From JBKECY01 sp047975025 (GTDB lineage Bacteria > Bacillota > Clostridia > Lachnospirales > Lachnospiraceae), in NCBI GenBank assembly GCA_047975025.1, contig JBKECY010000045.1, forward strand, positions 1 to 64,000: a stretch of DNA of 64,000 nucleotides, in the 5' to 3' direction. The first letter of the stretch is position 1. Each line of letters opens with the position of its first letter. Below, in pieces: positions 8,376-17,826 of this stretch. The position numbers and the translations under genes are program-made. The notes beneath the pieces were generated by a model. That model ran no database searches. It was not told the origin of the DNA and saw only the letters and a program-made list of their open reading frames with translations.

Positions 8376-9872
8376 TTATTCTTCACCAAATGCCAATTGA
8401 TCCACAAAAATATCCTGAAATTTAGGAACGGTAGCTAATTCAAGGAAATTCACTTTTTCAGTTAGTGCATCCGTATTCAGAAATTCATTATGGTTGAGCA
8501 ATGCTATCTTGGCACCTTCGCCGGCGGCATTGCCAATCGGTATGATACGATCTCGCAGAACTTCCGGCAGCAGGCCGATATCGCAGGCACTGTCAGAGTT
8601 CATATAATTCCCAAAAGCGCCGGCAATCAATACTTCTTCGATATCCTCAACTTCAATGTTTAGATATTCTGACATTAGAGTTATGCCCGCAGCAATGGCA
8701 GCTTTTGCCAATTGTACTTCCCGAACATCTTTTTGGTTTATAAACACATCCTCTGTCAGATAATAGGTTTCTTCTAAATGCCCTGATTCATCTACAATGC
8801 CTTCTCGTACCAGCATCGCAATTGCGTCCATGAGTCCTGAACCGCAAATGCCAATAGGTTTACAATCTCCGATTACGGTAAAGAACAATTTTCCATCTTT
8901 CATATCTACATGATCAATCGCGCCGGCAGCTCCCCGCATACCACAGGTTATTTTGGCCCCTTCGAAGGCTGGTCCAGCGGCTGTTGAACTTGAAACCATC
9001 TTATCTTTATTACCTAAGACAAGTTCTCCGTTCGTTCCGATATCAATCATCAGCGTAATCTTTTCTTTGTGCTCAAAGTCTGTTGCAACCAGACATCCCA
9101 CTGTATCAGCTCCCACAAAACCATCGATGACAGGCAGTACCAGAAGTTTTCCTCTGGTGTTGATTGAAATACCATACACAGACGCGTCTACTGTCAGCGA
9201 GCCTAAAAGCGCCGGTTTATAAGGCGCAAGAACAAGTGACTGTGGGGAAATGCCTAAAAACAAGTGGTGCATACATGTATTGCCGACAAACGCTACCTGA
9301 TAGACATCTTCCGGTGTATGTGACTGCTTCTGTGTCAGAGTAGCTATAATCGAATTTAAAGCAGTACGGATGACCTCTGTCAGTTTAGTATCCTCATGCT
9401 CCAGAACATAATTGCTGCGCATGATGACATCGGCGCCAAACTGTGCCTGAGGATTCAGCATACTCATTGTATCAATCTGTTGTCCGGTGCGTCCATCCAG
9501 GAGATACCCCACCACTGAAGTAGTACCAACATCAAAGGCCACCATATACCAGGGTTTTGATGCTGCCACCGGAGGTATCAGCTCTAACGGTTCCAGAGTT
9601 ACTTCCCTCGTACTGCCCTTTACCAGAAGACTGTGGCCAGATTCAGTACTGGCAGTGTCTACTTCTAAATCTGCACGTACTTTAATCTGACAGGAACGAT
9701 GCACTCCTGTCACATCCCCTGAAAGAATATTCACCTTACATTTTCCGCAGGTACCGGCTCCGCCGCATGGCGCATTCGGGTTTAAGCCCGCCATAATCTG
9801 TGCTTGTAGAAGCGTAGTATTTTCCTCCACTTCTATCGTCTTATTTTCTTTCACAAATGTAATACGATACAT
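8376..9872 (-). CDS. reductive activator of corrinoid proteins, 2Fe-2S plus ASKHA (DUF4445) type
   Basis: A 498-residue protein: an N-terminal 2Fe-2S ferredoxin domain with CGGAGTCGKCKVNI (about 35-50) and a C-terminal ASKHA ATPase-like domain with AFDVGTTSVVGYLLD, MIDIGTNGELVLG and IAGAFGNYM. The family uses ATP to reactivate oxidised Co(II) corrinoid methyl carriers. It is ~150 residues shorter than AcsV at 27657 because it lacks most of the linker, closer to activators of methyltransferase systems. AGGAGG precedes the ATG at 9872. The frame extends 34 codons upstream into ilvA, without support. No corrinoid protein gene is adjacent, so its client is unknown. Confidence 0.88.
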   Translation of the reverse strand: MYRITFVKENKTIEVEENTTLLQAQIMAGLNPNAPCGGAGTCGKCKVNILSGDVTGVHRSCQIKVRADLEVDTASTESGHSLLVKGSTREVTLEPLELIPPVAASKPWYMVAFDVGTTSVVGYLLDGRTGQQIDTMSMLNPQAQFGADVIMRSNYVLEHEDTKLTEVIRTALNSIIATLTQKQSHTPEDVYQVAFVGNTCMHHLFLGISPQSLVLAPYKPALLGSLTVDASVYGISINTRGKLLVLPVIDGFVGADTVGCLVATDFEHKEKITLMIDIGTNGELVLGNKDKMVSSSTAAGPAFEGAKITCGMRGAAGAIDHVDMKDGKLFFTVIGDCKPIGICGSGLMDAIAMLVREGIVDESGHLEETYYLTEDVFINQKDVREVQLAKAAIAAGITLMSEYLNIEVEDIEEVLIAGAFGNYMNSDSACDIGLLPEVLRDRIIPIGNAAGEGAKIALLNHNEFLNTDALTEKVNFLELATVPKFQDIFVDQLAFGEE

Positions 9873-9891
9873 GCTATCCTCCTTATGCTTC

Positions 9892-11103
9892 TTACAGAAT
9901 TGGCCGAATGACACGCGGACGATAACCTGCATCTTCCAGAGCCTTGACAATTCGGTTCTTGTGCTCTGTCCCAAATGCTTCCAACGTGATTTTTAGTTCA
10001 ACAGCCGCCATACGATTCGTACTTACGAACTGATTATGATCCAGTTTGATGACATTTCCCAGCTCTTTTGCAATTACGGAAGAGACATGTACTAACTCAC
10101 CCGGTTTATCCGGTAAGAGAACAGAAACTGTAAATATACGGTCGCGCTGAATCAGTCCCAGCTGAATTACGGATGACATGGTGATGACATCCATATTACC
10201 GCCGCTTAATATACAGACAATCTTTTTTCCCTTAACATCAAGATGCTTTAAAGCTGCGACGGACAACAGTCCGGAATTTTCAACCACCATCTTATGATTT
10301 TCTACCATGTCAAGGAATGCGACGATTAATTCATCATCCTGTACTGCAATGATATGATCCAGATTGTTTTCAATATAGGGAAATACTAAATCGCCGGGAC
10401 GCTGTACCGCTGTACCATCGGCAATTGTATTGACACTTGGCAGTGTAATAACTTCGCCTTTTTGTAGAGATTCCTGCATGCAATTGGCACCGGCAGGCTC
10501 CACTCCAATAACTTTGATATTCGGATTCAGCAGCTTGGCCAGTGTGGAAACTCCTGCCGCTAATCCGCCGCCCCCAATCGGAACCAGAATATAATCTACC
10601 AATGGTAATTCCTGTATGATTTCCATGGCAATGGTTCCCTGTCCGGTAGCCACACGAGCATCATTGAACGGATGAATAAATGTATACTTGTGTTCCTCCG
10701 CCAACTCCATTGCTTTTTGATAGGACTCATCATATACATCACCATGCAGAATAACGGTTGCTCCGTAACTCTGTGTACGCTCCACCTTGATCAAGGGTGT
10801 TGTCGTCGGCATTACAATGACGGCCTTGGCACCAAATGCTTTCGCGGCATAGGCTACGCCCTGTGCATGATTTCCGGCAGATGCAGTAATCAACCCATGC
10901 GAGCGCTCTTCTTCGGTCAAAGTGCTAATGGTGTAATAAGCACCTCTTAATTTATAGGAACCTGTAAACTGCATATTCTCGGGCTTTAGATACACTTTAT
11001 TACCCGTCTGCTCGCTAAAGATATCACTGTATACCAGCTTAGTTTCCTGTGTTACCTGTTTTACTACATTTGAAGCTTCTTCAAATTTGTCTAATGTTAG
11101 CAT
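9892..11103 (-). CDS. ilvA: threonine ammonia-lyase (threonine deaminase)
   Basis: PLP-dependent deamination of L-threonine to 2-oxobutyrate and ammonia, feeding isoleucine synthesis or catabolism. The PLP lysine is K51 in FTGSYKLRGAYY, SAGNHAQGVA is the substrate loop, and PIGGGGLAAG binds the phosphate. The last ~75 residues form a single ACT-like domain. At 403 residues it resembles the TdcB/short IlvA type with one regulatory domain rather than the ~510-residue enteric IlvA. It sits between ftsY and the corrinoid activator in a tightly spaced operon. Confidence 0.92.
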   Translation of the reverse strand: MLTLDKFEEASNVVKQVTQETKLVYSDIFSEQTGNKVYLKPENMQFTGSYKLRGAYYTISTLTEEERSHGLITASAGNHAQGVAYAAKAFGAKAVIVMPTTTPLIKVERTQSYGATVILHGDVYDESYQKAMELAEEHKYTFIHPFNDARVATGQGTIAMEIIQELPLVDYILVPIGGGGLAAGVSTLAKLLNPNIKVIGVEPAGANCMQESLQKGEVITLPSVNTIADGTAVQRPGDLVFPYIENNLDHIIAVQDDELIVAFLDMVENHKMVVENSGLLSVAALKHLDVKGKKIVCILSGGNMDVITMSSVIQLGLIQRDRIFTVSVLLPDKPGELVHVSSVIAKELGNVIKLDHNQFVSTNRMAAVELKITLEAFGTEHKNRIVKALEDAGYRPRVIRPIL

Positions 11104-11134
11104 ATTGTCCTACTTTCTATTACATCTGCAGTTC

Positions 11135-12067
11135 TTATTCGGCATCTGTCTGAAACAGTGCGTTGATAAATTCTTCCGAATCGAATTTCTGTAAATCATC
11201 TATTTTTTCACCGACACCAATATATTTGACCGGTATTGCCAGCTCGGATTGTACCGCTACTGCAATCCCGCCCTTTGCCGTTCCATCAAGCTTCGTCAGT
11301 ATAATTCCTGTAATATCTGCCACTTCTGCAAATTGTCTGGCCTGAACCAGGGCGTTCTGACCTGTCGTGCCGTCTAGTACAACCAGCGTTTCCAGATATG
11401 CGTCCGGATATTCTTTCTCGATGATTCGGTGAATTTTATTGAGCTCATCCATCAGGTTTTTCTTGTTATGAAGTCTTCCTGCCGTATCGCAAAGCAAAAT
11501 ATCCGCATTTCTGGATTTGGCAGCGGCTATTGCATCATATACAATAGAGGCCGGATCTGCACCTTCCTGACCTGCTATGATATCTACTCCTGCACGCTCT
11601 GCCCATTGAATCAGCTGTTCGGCAGCGGCAGCTCGAAATGTATCAGCGGCAGCCAGAACAACTTTCTTGCCCTGTTCTTTGAAAATACCTGCCAGTTTGC
11701 CAACAGATGTCGTTTTGCCTACCCCATTGACGCCGATGACCAGAATAACAGATTTTTGATGTTCGAATGGGTACTGGGTTTCACCCACCCGCATCTGCTC
11801 CTTCATACTCTCAATCAGAATTTCTTTGCAAAGCATGGGATCTTTGATTTTCTCGTCATGAACGCGTTCACGCAATGTGGTAAGAATAGAATTTGTTGCA
11901 TTGATTCCAACATCACCCATAATCAGTATTTCTTCGATTTCTTCATAAAAATCCTCATCAATGCTGGGAAAATTGCTAAAAATCGAGTCAAATCCCTGCA
12001 CTATATTATCTCTTGTCTTGGACAGCCCGCTGACCAGACGCTTAAAAAAACCTTGTTTTTCTTCCAT
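11135..12067 (-). CDS. ftsY: signal recognition particle receptor FtsY
   Basis: SRP-receptor GTPase that docks SRP-ribosome complexes at the membrane. The NG domain is complete: GVNGVGKTTSVGKLA (G1), AADTFRAAAAEQL, CDTAGR (G3), TKLDGTAKGG (G4/G5). The acidic A domain is almost absent, as usual in Firmicutes (310 residues). GGGAGG precedes the ATG. It follows smc with an 18-base gap, the conserved rnc-smc-ftsY order of Firmicutes. Confidence 0.97.
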   Translation of the reverse strand: MEEKQGFFKRLVSGLSKTRDNIVQGFDSIFSNFPSIDEDFYEEIEEILIMGDVGINATNSILTTLRERVHDEKIKDPMLCKEILIESMKEQMRVGETQYPFEHQKSVILVIGVNGVGKTTSVGKLAGIFKEQGKKVVLAAADTFRAAAAEQLIQWAERAGVDIIAGQEGADPASIVYDAIAAAKSRNADILLCDTAGRLHNKKNLMDELNKIHRIIEKEYPDAYLETLVVLDGTTGQNALVQARQFAEVADITGIILTKLDGTAKGGIAVAVQSELAIPVKYIGVGEKIDDLQKFDSEEFINALFQTDAE

Positions 12068-12085
12068 TACTGCCTCCCAATACCA

Positions 12086-15000
12086 CTATTTTGTAAGTTC
12101 ATCCTCTACCAGATTCACTGAAACAAGAGTAGAAACACCTTTTTCCTGCATCGTGATTCCATAAAGCCGGTCCGCATGATTCATGGTTCCCCTGCGGTGT
12201 GTAATGACGATAAACTGCGTGTTCTTCGTAAGTTTCTGCAAATATCTGGCAAAACGCACGACATTAGAATCATCCAATGCGGCTTCTATTTCATCCAGCA
12301 AACAAAACGGTGAAGGTTTTAAGTTTTGGATGGCAAAAAGGAGCGCAATTGCGGTGAGTGCTTTCTCTCCTCCGGATAACTGCATCATATTCTGAAGTTT
12401 CTTGCCGGGTGGCTGAGATATAATACGGATTCCCGCTTCGAGAATATCCTCATCTTCCAGCAGTTCCAAAGTACCTTGTCCGCCGCCAAAAAGTTCTTTG
12501 AATACTTTATCGAACTGTATTTGGATTTCTTTGAATTTTTCTGCGAACTGCCGGCGCATTCCTTCATCAAGCTCACGAATGATACCAAGCAGCGTTTCTT
12601 CCGACGCGACCAGATCATTATATTGTGTTGTCAAAAACTCATGACGTTCGGCTACATTTTTATAATCCTCAATGGCATTTACATTCACATCACCTAATTT
12701 ACGGATTGCATTTTTTATTTCATTAATGCGTTCTTTTAATTTTGTACGGTCGGTCACATCTTCCATTCTGAGCGTGGAAGCATGCTTCGGAGTAATTTCA
12801 TACTCTTCCCACATGTAATTTATGAGGCCTTCCTGACTTTGAACCAATTTTTCCATCTGAGAATGCAATCGAAAAGACTCTTTATCCAGCAACGTGATTT
12901 TAGCCGAGAGAGCATCTCTTTCTTCAAAGAAACGTTTCTGGTGCGCCGTAAGCGTGTCTTTTTGAGTCAACAATCCGGTCAGTTGATGTTCCTGTCCCGT
13001 AATGGATTCCGTAATTGCGGTTACCGCCTCTTGGATTGTCAAAATATCTGTCTGCTTTTTCTCTATGTCCGTACTATTCTGTAACAATTGCTGTTGAATC
13101 GTATCCGCTTCTCGCTGGAAACCATCCATTTCTTCAGTAATACGCAGCAGGTTCTCCTCTGCAAAACGTTTTTTCTGCTGCTGTGTGGAAGATTCCATAT
13201 GGATCGACTCTAACACAGTCGAAAGCTCCTGCACCTCTGTTTGTATTCTATCATATTCCTCTTGTTTTTGCACAATTAATTGCTCGATTTCTTTCTCACT
13301 GACTTCTGATTCAGTAAGCTCTGCGCTAATGGAATTCGTATCTTGTTCTAAGGTCTGTTTTTGTGATTGAAGCTGCAAATTCTCCTGCCGCAGGCTCTCT
13401 TCTTTTGATAAGAATTCTGTATGTTTTTCCTCGATTTGGTTTAAGTTTAATTTTTCAGTATTCTGCTCAATATAACAGGATTGCAGTGTCTCATGATTCT
13501 TGCTGATGGTATCGCGTAGTGTATTTCGGCAACTGCGTTTTTCGTCAATCTGTGACTGTTTTAATTCCATGTCTTTTTTTAGCTCGTTTACACTGAATTC
13601 CAGATCCTTGATTTCTCGTCTGCGCCCCAGAAGATTGCTGGAATTGCGGTAGGCGCCACCCGTCATTGAGCCACCTGGATTTAGAGAATCACCTTCCAGT
13701 GTTACCATTCTAAAAGAATAACGATATTTTCGTGCAATTGTAATCGCCGCGTCAATATCAGAGATCACAAGTGTCCTGCCCAGTAAGTATTTGGCAAGTG
13801 CCTTATACTCCTCTTTCACCTGCACCAGATCGCTGGCAATACCAATGACTCCCGGTTCTGCTAAGGCCGCCTTGTTGTCAAACGCACCGCGACTGCCAAT
13901 GGCTGTAAGCGGAAGGAACGTTGCGCGCCCATATTTATTCGTTTTAAGAAACTGGATCAGCTCTTTGGCCGTAGCTTCATCTGTTGTGACAATATTTTGA
14001 ATGCCTGCACCAAGGGCTGTTTCCACAGCGGTTTCATAGTCTTTTTGCACCTGAAACAAATCGGCTACAACACCTTTAATCTGAGGATACTTGCTTTTTT
14101 GTTCCATGACTTTACGAATACTGTTGCCATATCCGTCGTAACGTTCTGTGATATTTCGTAAAGACTCAAGACGTGAAGCTTCTCGATGATAAGCCGTTTG
14201 CCCAATGTCCATTTGTTCCGTCTCTTTTTTTATTGAGCTTTGAATCTCTGACAGCTGGGCTTCCAGCTGCGTATTCTCTGTTGTCAGCAGTTCAATCCGA
14301 GAGGTGATTTCAGCAAGTCTTGCTGTGGTATCCTGCATCGCCTTCTGTTGAGATGCTTCGGTCTGCTTAAGTGAGATTGCTCTCTGGCTGATTTCAGCTC
14401 TGCGGATTTCCAATTGTTCCTTAAGCGCAGCAAAACGCTGTACTTTACCTTTAATAGTTGCACGATTATTGAGTGTCTCAATGATTTCATTCTTAGCATC
14501 TTCAATTTGTGTATGACAAAGAGCCATCTGCTCTTTGAGATCAGACAGCGCGTTTTCTTTTTGCATCTGCTTACGCAGAATTTCATCTGCCGCCTCTTGT
14601 AGGAGAATCTGGCGGTTCTTCAATTCATCTGAAGCTTCGACTCTTTTGGCAAGCTCAGCGCGTACAGTATCCATACGATTCTGAAAGTGTTCATCATTCA
14701 CAGCATTTGATTTGATCTGTTCTTTGAGAACCTGGATTTGGTTCTCCAGCTGCTGCTTTTGTAAAGCAGATGTCTGAGAAGTCTCACGTACGGAATCGAT
14801 TTGCTGCGTAAGTGCTTCCAGCTCTGCTTCAACTTTTTCATATTCCGTCTTTAACCTTTGACTTTCCTCCGTTGCTGTCAAAAGCTCATCGTCTGCTATT
14901 TTGGCTTTCCCTTCCAATTGGGATAGCTGGGCCTCATGATTTTCCAATTCCATGCAGAACATTGTGATTTCGGATTTTTTCAGTTCTTCCTTTTGTGCAA

Positions 15001-15646
15001 GATATTCTTTGGCAGTATCCGCCTGTTTCTCTAAGGGGGCAAGCTGTATTGTCAGTTCAGATATAATATCGCTCACACGTACGAGATTCTGCTTCTCTTG
15101 CTCAAGCTTCTTAAGAGAAATCTGCTTTCTGCGCTTGAATTTAACAATACCGGCGGCTTCATCAAACAATTCTCTGCGATCCTCCGGCTTGCCGCTTAAA
15201 ATCTGATCAATCTGACCTTGTCCAATGATAGAATAGCCTTCCTTGCCAATTCCTGTATCGTAGAACATTTCATTGATATCTTTCAGACGACAGGCGGCTC
15301 CATTAATTAGGTACTCGCTTTCTCCCGAACGGTACAGCCGTCGTGTCACTGTGATTTCTTCATATTCACTGGTGATCTGGTGATCCGAATTATCGAGTGT
15401 GATTGCCACAGACGCATACCCAAGAGGTTTTCTGTTTTGCGTGCCAGAGAAAATAACGTCCTGCATATTTCCACCACGCAATTGTTTGGCACTTTGTTCT
15501 CCTAGTACCCAGCGTACAGCATCCGCCACATTACTCTTTCCACTGCCGTTCGGCCCCACGATACCGGTGATTCCATTATGAAATTCAAAGTTGATTTTAT
15601 GGGCAAAGGACTTAAAGCCCTGTACTTCAATATTCTTTAAATACAT
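12086..15646 (-). CDS. smc: chromosome segregation ATPase SMC
   Basis: Structural maintenance of chromosomes protein, 1186 residues. N-terminal ATPase half with GPNGSGKSNVADAVRWVLGE (Walker A), a long coiled coil, a hinge around 500-660 (GVVADLFQV... then LNPGGSMTGG), a second coiled coil, and the C-terminal half with LSGGEKALTAIALLF (signature) and CLLDEIEAALDD (Walker B). It partners with ScpA/ScpB, which are not in the window, to organise the chromosome. Full length, with no frameshift seen. Confidence 0.98.
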   Translation of the reverse strand: MYLKNIEVQGFKSFAHKINFEFHNGITGIVGPNGSGKSNVADAVRWVLGEQSAKQLRGGNMQDVIFSGTQNRKPLGYASVAITLDNSDHQITSEYEEITVTRRLYRSGESEYLINGAACRLKDINEMFYDTGIGKEGYSIIGQGQIDQILSGKPEDRRELFDEAAGIVKFKRRKQISLKKLEQEKQNLVRVSDIISELTIQLAPLEKQADTAKEYLAQKEELKKSEITMFCMELENHEAQLSQLEGKAKIADDELLTATEESQRLKTEYEKVEAELEALTQQIDSVRETSQTSALQKQQLENQIQVLKEQIKSNAVNDEHFQNRMDTVRAELAKRVEASDELKNRQILLQEAADEILRKQMQKENALSDLKEQMALCHTQIEDAKNEIIETLNNRATIKGKVQRFAALKEQLEIRRAEISQRAISLKQTEASQQKAMQDTTARLAEITSRIELLTTENTQLEAQLSEIQSSIKKETEQMDIGQTAYHREASRLESLRNITERYDGYGNSIRKVMEQKSKYPQIKGVVADLFQVQKDYETAVETALGAGIQNIVTTDEATAKELIQFLKTNKYGRATFLPLTAIGSRGAFDNKAALAEPGVIGIASDLVQVKEEYKALAKYLLGRTLVISDIDAAITIARKYRYSFRMVTLEGDSLNPGGSMTGGAYRNSSNLLGRRREIKDLEFSVNELKKDMELKQSQIDEKRSCRNTLRDTISKNHETLQSCYIEQNTEKLNLNQIEEKHTEFLSKEESLRQENLQLQSQKQTLEQDTNSISAELTESEVSEKEIEQLIVQKQEEYDRIQTEVQELSTVLESIHMESSTQQQKKRFAEENLLRITEEMDGFQREADTIQQQLLQNSTDIEKKQTDILTIQEAVTAITESITGQEHQLTGLLTQKDTLTAHQKRFFEERDALSAKITLLDKESFRLHSQMEKLVQSQEGLINYMWEEYEITPKHASTLRMEDVTDRTKLKERINEIKNAIRKLGDVNVNAIEDYKNVAERHEFLTTQYNDLVASEETLLGIIRELDEGMRRQFAEKFKEIQIQFDKVFKELFGGGQGTLELLEDEDILEAGIRIISQPPGKKLQNMMQLSGGEKALTAIALLFAIQNLKPSPFCLLDEIEAALDDSNVVRFARYLQKLTKNTQFIVITHRRGTMNHADRLYGITMQEKGVSTLVSVNLVEDELTK

Positions 15647-15651
15647 GGTTT

Positions 15652-16341
15652 CTACTTCTTTCTAAGTGTCCAGACAGCTTCACCGGCTGCTGTCTGTTCT
15701 GCCGCTTTTTTAGTATGTCCGGTTCCTGTCCCCAGTACTTTGTTACCGACAAAAACTTCGACTGTAAAATTTTTGTCATGGTCAGGACCCGCTTCTCTTA
15801 CAAGGCGGTAGCCGAATTCCAACTCCTGCTCCTGCAGGATTTCCTGCAAAAGCGTCTTGGAATCACGAAACACCTGTTTATTTTCTATATCGTTTAAAAC
15901 AAATTTGTTGATAAAACATTTGGCTGCATTGATTCCGCCATCCAGATAAATAGCACCAATCAAAGCTTCCAGTGCATCTGAAACAATAGAATCTCTGTCA
16001 CGTCCCCCGGTCTTGGCTTCTCCATGTCCCAACAGCAGGTATTCTCCCAGACCGAACTGACGTGCATTTTGTGCCAGTGTAGGTTCACATACCAGACTGG
16101 CCCGTTTTTTCGTCAGCTCGCCCTCAGGCAGACAAGGAAACGCCGTATATAAGAATTCGCTTGAAGTCAGCTCAAGGACGGCATCTCCCAGAAATTCCAG
16201 CCGTTCGTTCGAATATAATTTGCCCAGCCGTTTCTCGTTGGCATAAGAGCTATGTGTCAATGCCTGTTCCAGCAATTTGCTGTCTTCAAATCTGTACTCT
16301 ATATCTGCTTGCAATTTACTAATTTTTTTTAAATCTTCCAT
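15652..16341 (-). CDS. rnc: ribonuclease III
   Basis: Double-stranded RNA endonuclease for rRNA and mRNA processing. Residues 1-150 are the RNase III domain with NERLEFLGDAVLEL (catalytic signature) and DALEALIGAIYLDGG; the C-terminal ~70 residues are a dsRNA-binding domain ending KKAAEQTAAGEAV. 229 residues, normal length. It is separated from acpP by a hairpin and from smc by 5 bases. Confidence 0.97.
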   Translation of the reverse strand: MEDLKKISKLQADIEYRFEDSKLLEQALTHSSYANEKRLGKLYSNERLEFLGDAVLELTSSEFLYTAFPCLPEGELTKKRASLVCEPTLAQNARQFGLGEYLLLGHGEAKTGGRDRDSIVSDALEALIGAIYLDGGINAAKCFINKFVLNDIENKQVFRDSKTLLQEILQEQELEFGYRLVREAGPDHDKNFTVEVFVGNKVLGTGTGHTKKAAEQTAAGEAVWTLRKK

Positions 16342-16365
16342 TTTATGACTCCGTTACCGCACAAA

Positions 16366-16400
16366 GAAAACGGGGGTGCTGTCTATACAACACCCGCCTT
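16366..16400 (-). terminator. hairpin between acpP and rnc, possible partial terminator
   Basis: On the minus strand GGGTGTTG pairs with CAGCACCC (one wobble) around a 6-base loop and is followed by CCGTTTTC. The T-run is short and interrupted, so read-through into rnc is likely. It may lower rnc-smc expression relative to the abundant acyl carrier protein. Confidence 0.45.
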
Positions 16401-16402
16401 CT

Positions 16403-16633
16403 TTATCCAACTGATTTTTTTATTTGTTCTACTGCATCTCCGACTGTTACGATTTTTTCGGCTGCCTCGCTGTCAATTTCGATATCAAATTCTTCTTCGA
16501 TTCCCATAATAATCTGAAATACGTCCAATGAATCCGCACCCAAATCATCTACAAACGTTGTCTCCTCTGATACTTCGCCTGTATCTACGTTAAGTACCTC
16601 AGCTATGATTTTTTGTAACTTCTCCAATTCCAT
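16403..16633 (-). CDS. acpP: acyl carrier protein
   Basis: Carrier of fatty-acid intermediates on 4'-phosphopantetheine. Seen: VDDLGADSLDVFQIIMGIEEEF, with the modified serine at S35, and acidic helices throughout. 76 residues, the standard size. Located between plsX and rnc as in many Firmicutes. A strong AGGAGG precedes the ATG. Confidence 0.97.
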   Translation of the reverse strand: MELEKLQKIIAEVLNVDTGEVSEETTFVDDLGADSLDVFQIIMGIEEEFDIEIDSEAAEKIVTVGDAVEQIKKSVG

Positions 16634-16686
16634 TTGTGTATCCTCCTAAAAATGATTGTTATAGTGTTCGATCTGATGATGCCGGG

Positions 16687-17688
16687 TTATACAATATGTT
16701 CTTCAATCTTCTTATTTATATCCTGTCTGTAAAACTCCAGACATTGAAAAATCGCATTTTTTACTTCAATTGATTTTGCACTTCCATGTGTCTTGACAAC
16801 CAGTCCTTTAAGTCCAAGCAACGGCGCTCCTCCCTGTTCGCTGACATCAAATGCTTTAAAGCCTTTTTTCAGGGCGGGTTTTACAAGTAAGGCACCAAGT
16901 TTACTTCTGGTATCGCTCATCAGACTGTTTTTAACGACTGACATCATGGTACTTCCGAGACCTTCATATAACTTCAATATAACATTTCCAACGAACGCCT
17001 CGCACACGATGACATCTGCATAGCCGGATGGAATATCCCGGGCTTCTATACTTCCAATAAAATTGATGTCCTTGCATTCCTTTAAAAGCGGAAAAGTCTC
17101 TTTGACCAGTGCATTTCCCTTTTCCTCTTCTGCTCCGTTGTTCACAATGGCTACCGTAGGATTCTTAATGCCAACCACATCCTGCATATAGATGGAACCC
17201 ATCTGTGCAAATTGAACCAGATGTGATGGTCTGGCATCTACATTGGCCCCGCAGTCGACCAGAAGGGAAATTCCTTTCTGTGTAGGAATAAGCGGTGCCA
17301 GCGGCGGGCGCTCAATTCCTTTGATGCGTCCGACAATTACCTGACCTCCGACCAAGACTGCGCCTGTGCTTCCAGATGAAATAAACGCATCTGCTTCGCC
17401 TCGTTTGATCATGTTCATACCAAGTACAATGGAGGAATTTTTCTTGCTGCGAATCGCCTGTACAGGCGGCTCCGCCGTCTCTATTTTCTCAGGTGCATCC
17501 TGAATCTCCAGCTGCTCCCGGGGGTATGTGTACTGTTGCAATTCCTTTTCGATTTTTTCTTTAGGACCTGCCAGAATGATCTTCATCTCTTTTTTCTCAT
17601 TCAATGCCGCAACCGCACCTTTAATCTGCTCAATCGGTGCATGGTCGCCGCCGGCAACATCCACAATAATCCTTACTACTTCCGGCAT
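16687..17688 (-). CDS. plsX: phosphate acyltransferase PlsX
   Basis: Makes acyl-phosphate from acyl-ACP for the PlsX/PlsY phospholipid route; plsY lies at 43661. Family features: IIVDVAGGDHAP at the start, ALVGGQVIVGRIKG and EAFVGNVILKLYEG. 333 residues, normal. GAGGAGG precedes the ATG. First gene of a long operon running through acpP, rnc, smc and ftsY. The downstream gene order is conserved, but the fabDG genes often found beside plsX are not here. Confidence 0.97.
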   Translation of the reverse strand: MPEVVRIIVDVAGGDHAPIEQIKGAVAALNEKKEMKIILAGPKEKIEKELQQYTYPREQLEIQDAPEKIETAEPPVQAIRSKKNSSIVLGMNMIKRGEADAFISSGSTGAVLVGGQVIVGRIKGIERPPLAPLIPTQKGISLLVDCGANVDARPSHLVQFAQMGSIYMQDVVGIKNPTVAIVNNGAEEEKGNALVKETFPLLKECKDINFIGSIEARDIPSGYADVIVCEAFVGNVILKLYEGLGSTMMSVVKNSLMSDTRSKLGALLVKPALKKGFKAFDVSEQGGAPLLGLKGLVVKTHGSAKSIEVKNAIFQCLEFYRQDINKKIEEHIV

Positions 17689-17751
17689 GTTTTGCCTCCT
17701 CTTTATTTATCCTTGCGTCCTTTTGAAATATCAAAGGATATTCACCCCCAT

Positions 17752-17780
17752 ATAATACTAGATATCAGATTAAAATGCAA
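17752..17780 (-). promoter_or_regulatory. promoter for the plsX operon
   Basis: -35 TTGCAT (17775-17780), a 17-base spacer and -10 TATTAT (17752-17757) on the minus strand, about 64 bases upstream of the plsX start. A small hairpin (CCTTTGATATTTCAAAAGG type, around 17730) lies in the leader. I see no clear FapR-type operator. Confidence 0.6.
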
Positions 17781-17826
17781 TATATTTACTCAAAGGAGAG
17801 TATGATTATCCTGTGTATTCCTACGG

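Noticed and set aside
8376..9872. A second acsV
   Set aside because: Same architecture but ~150 residues shorter and away from acs genes; called a general corrinoid activator instead.
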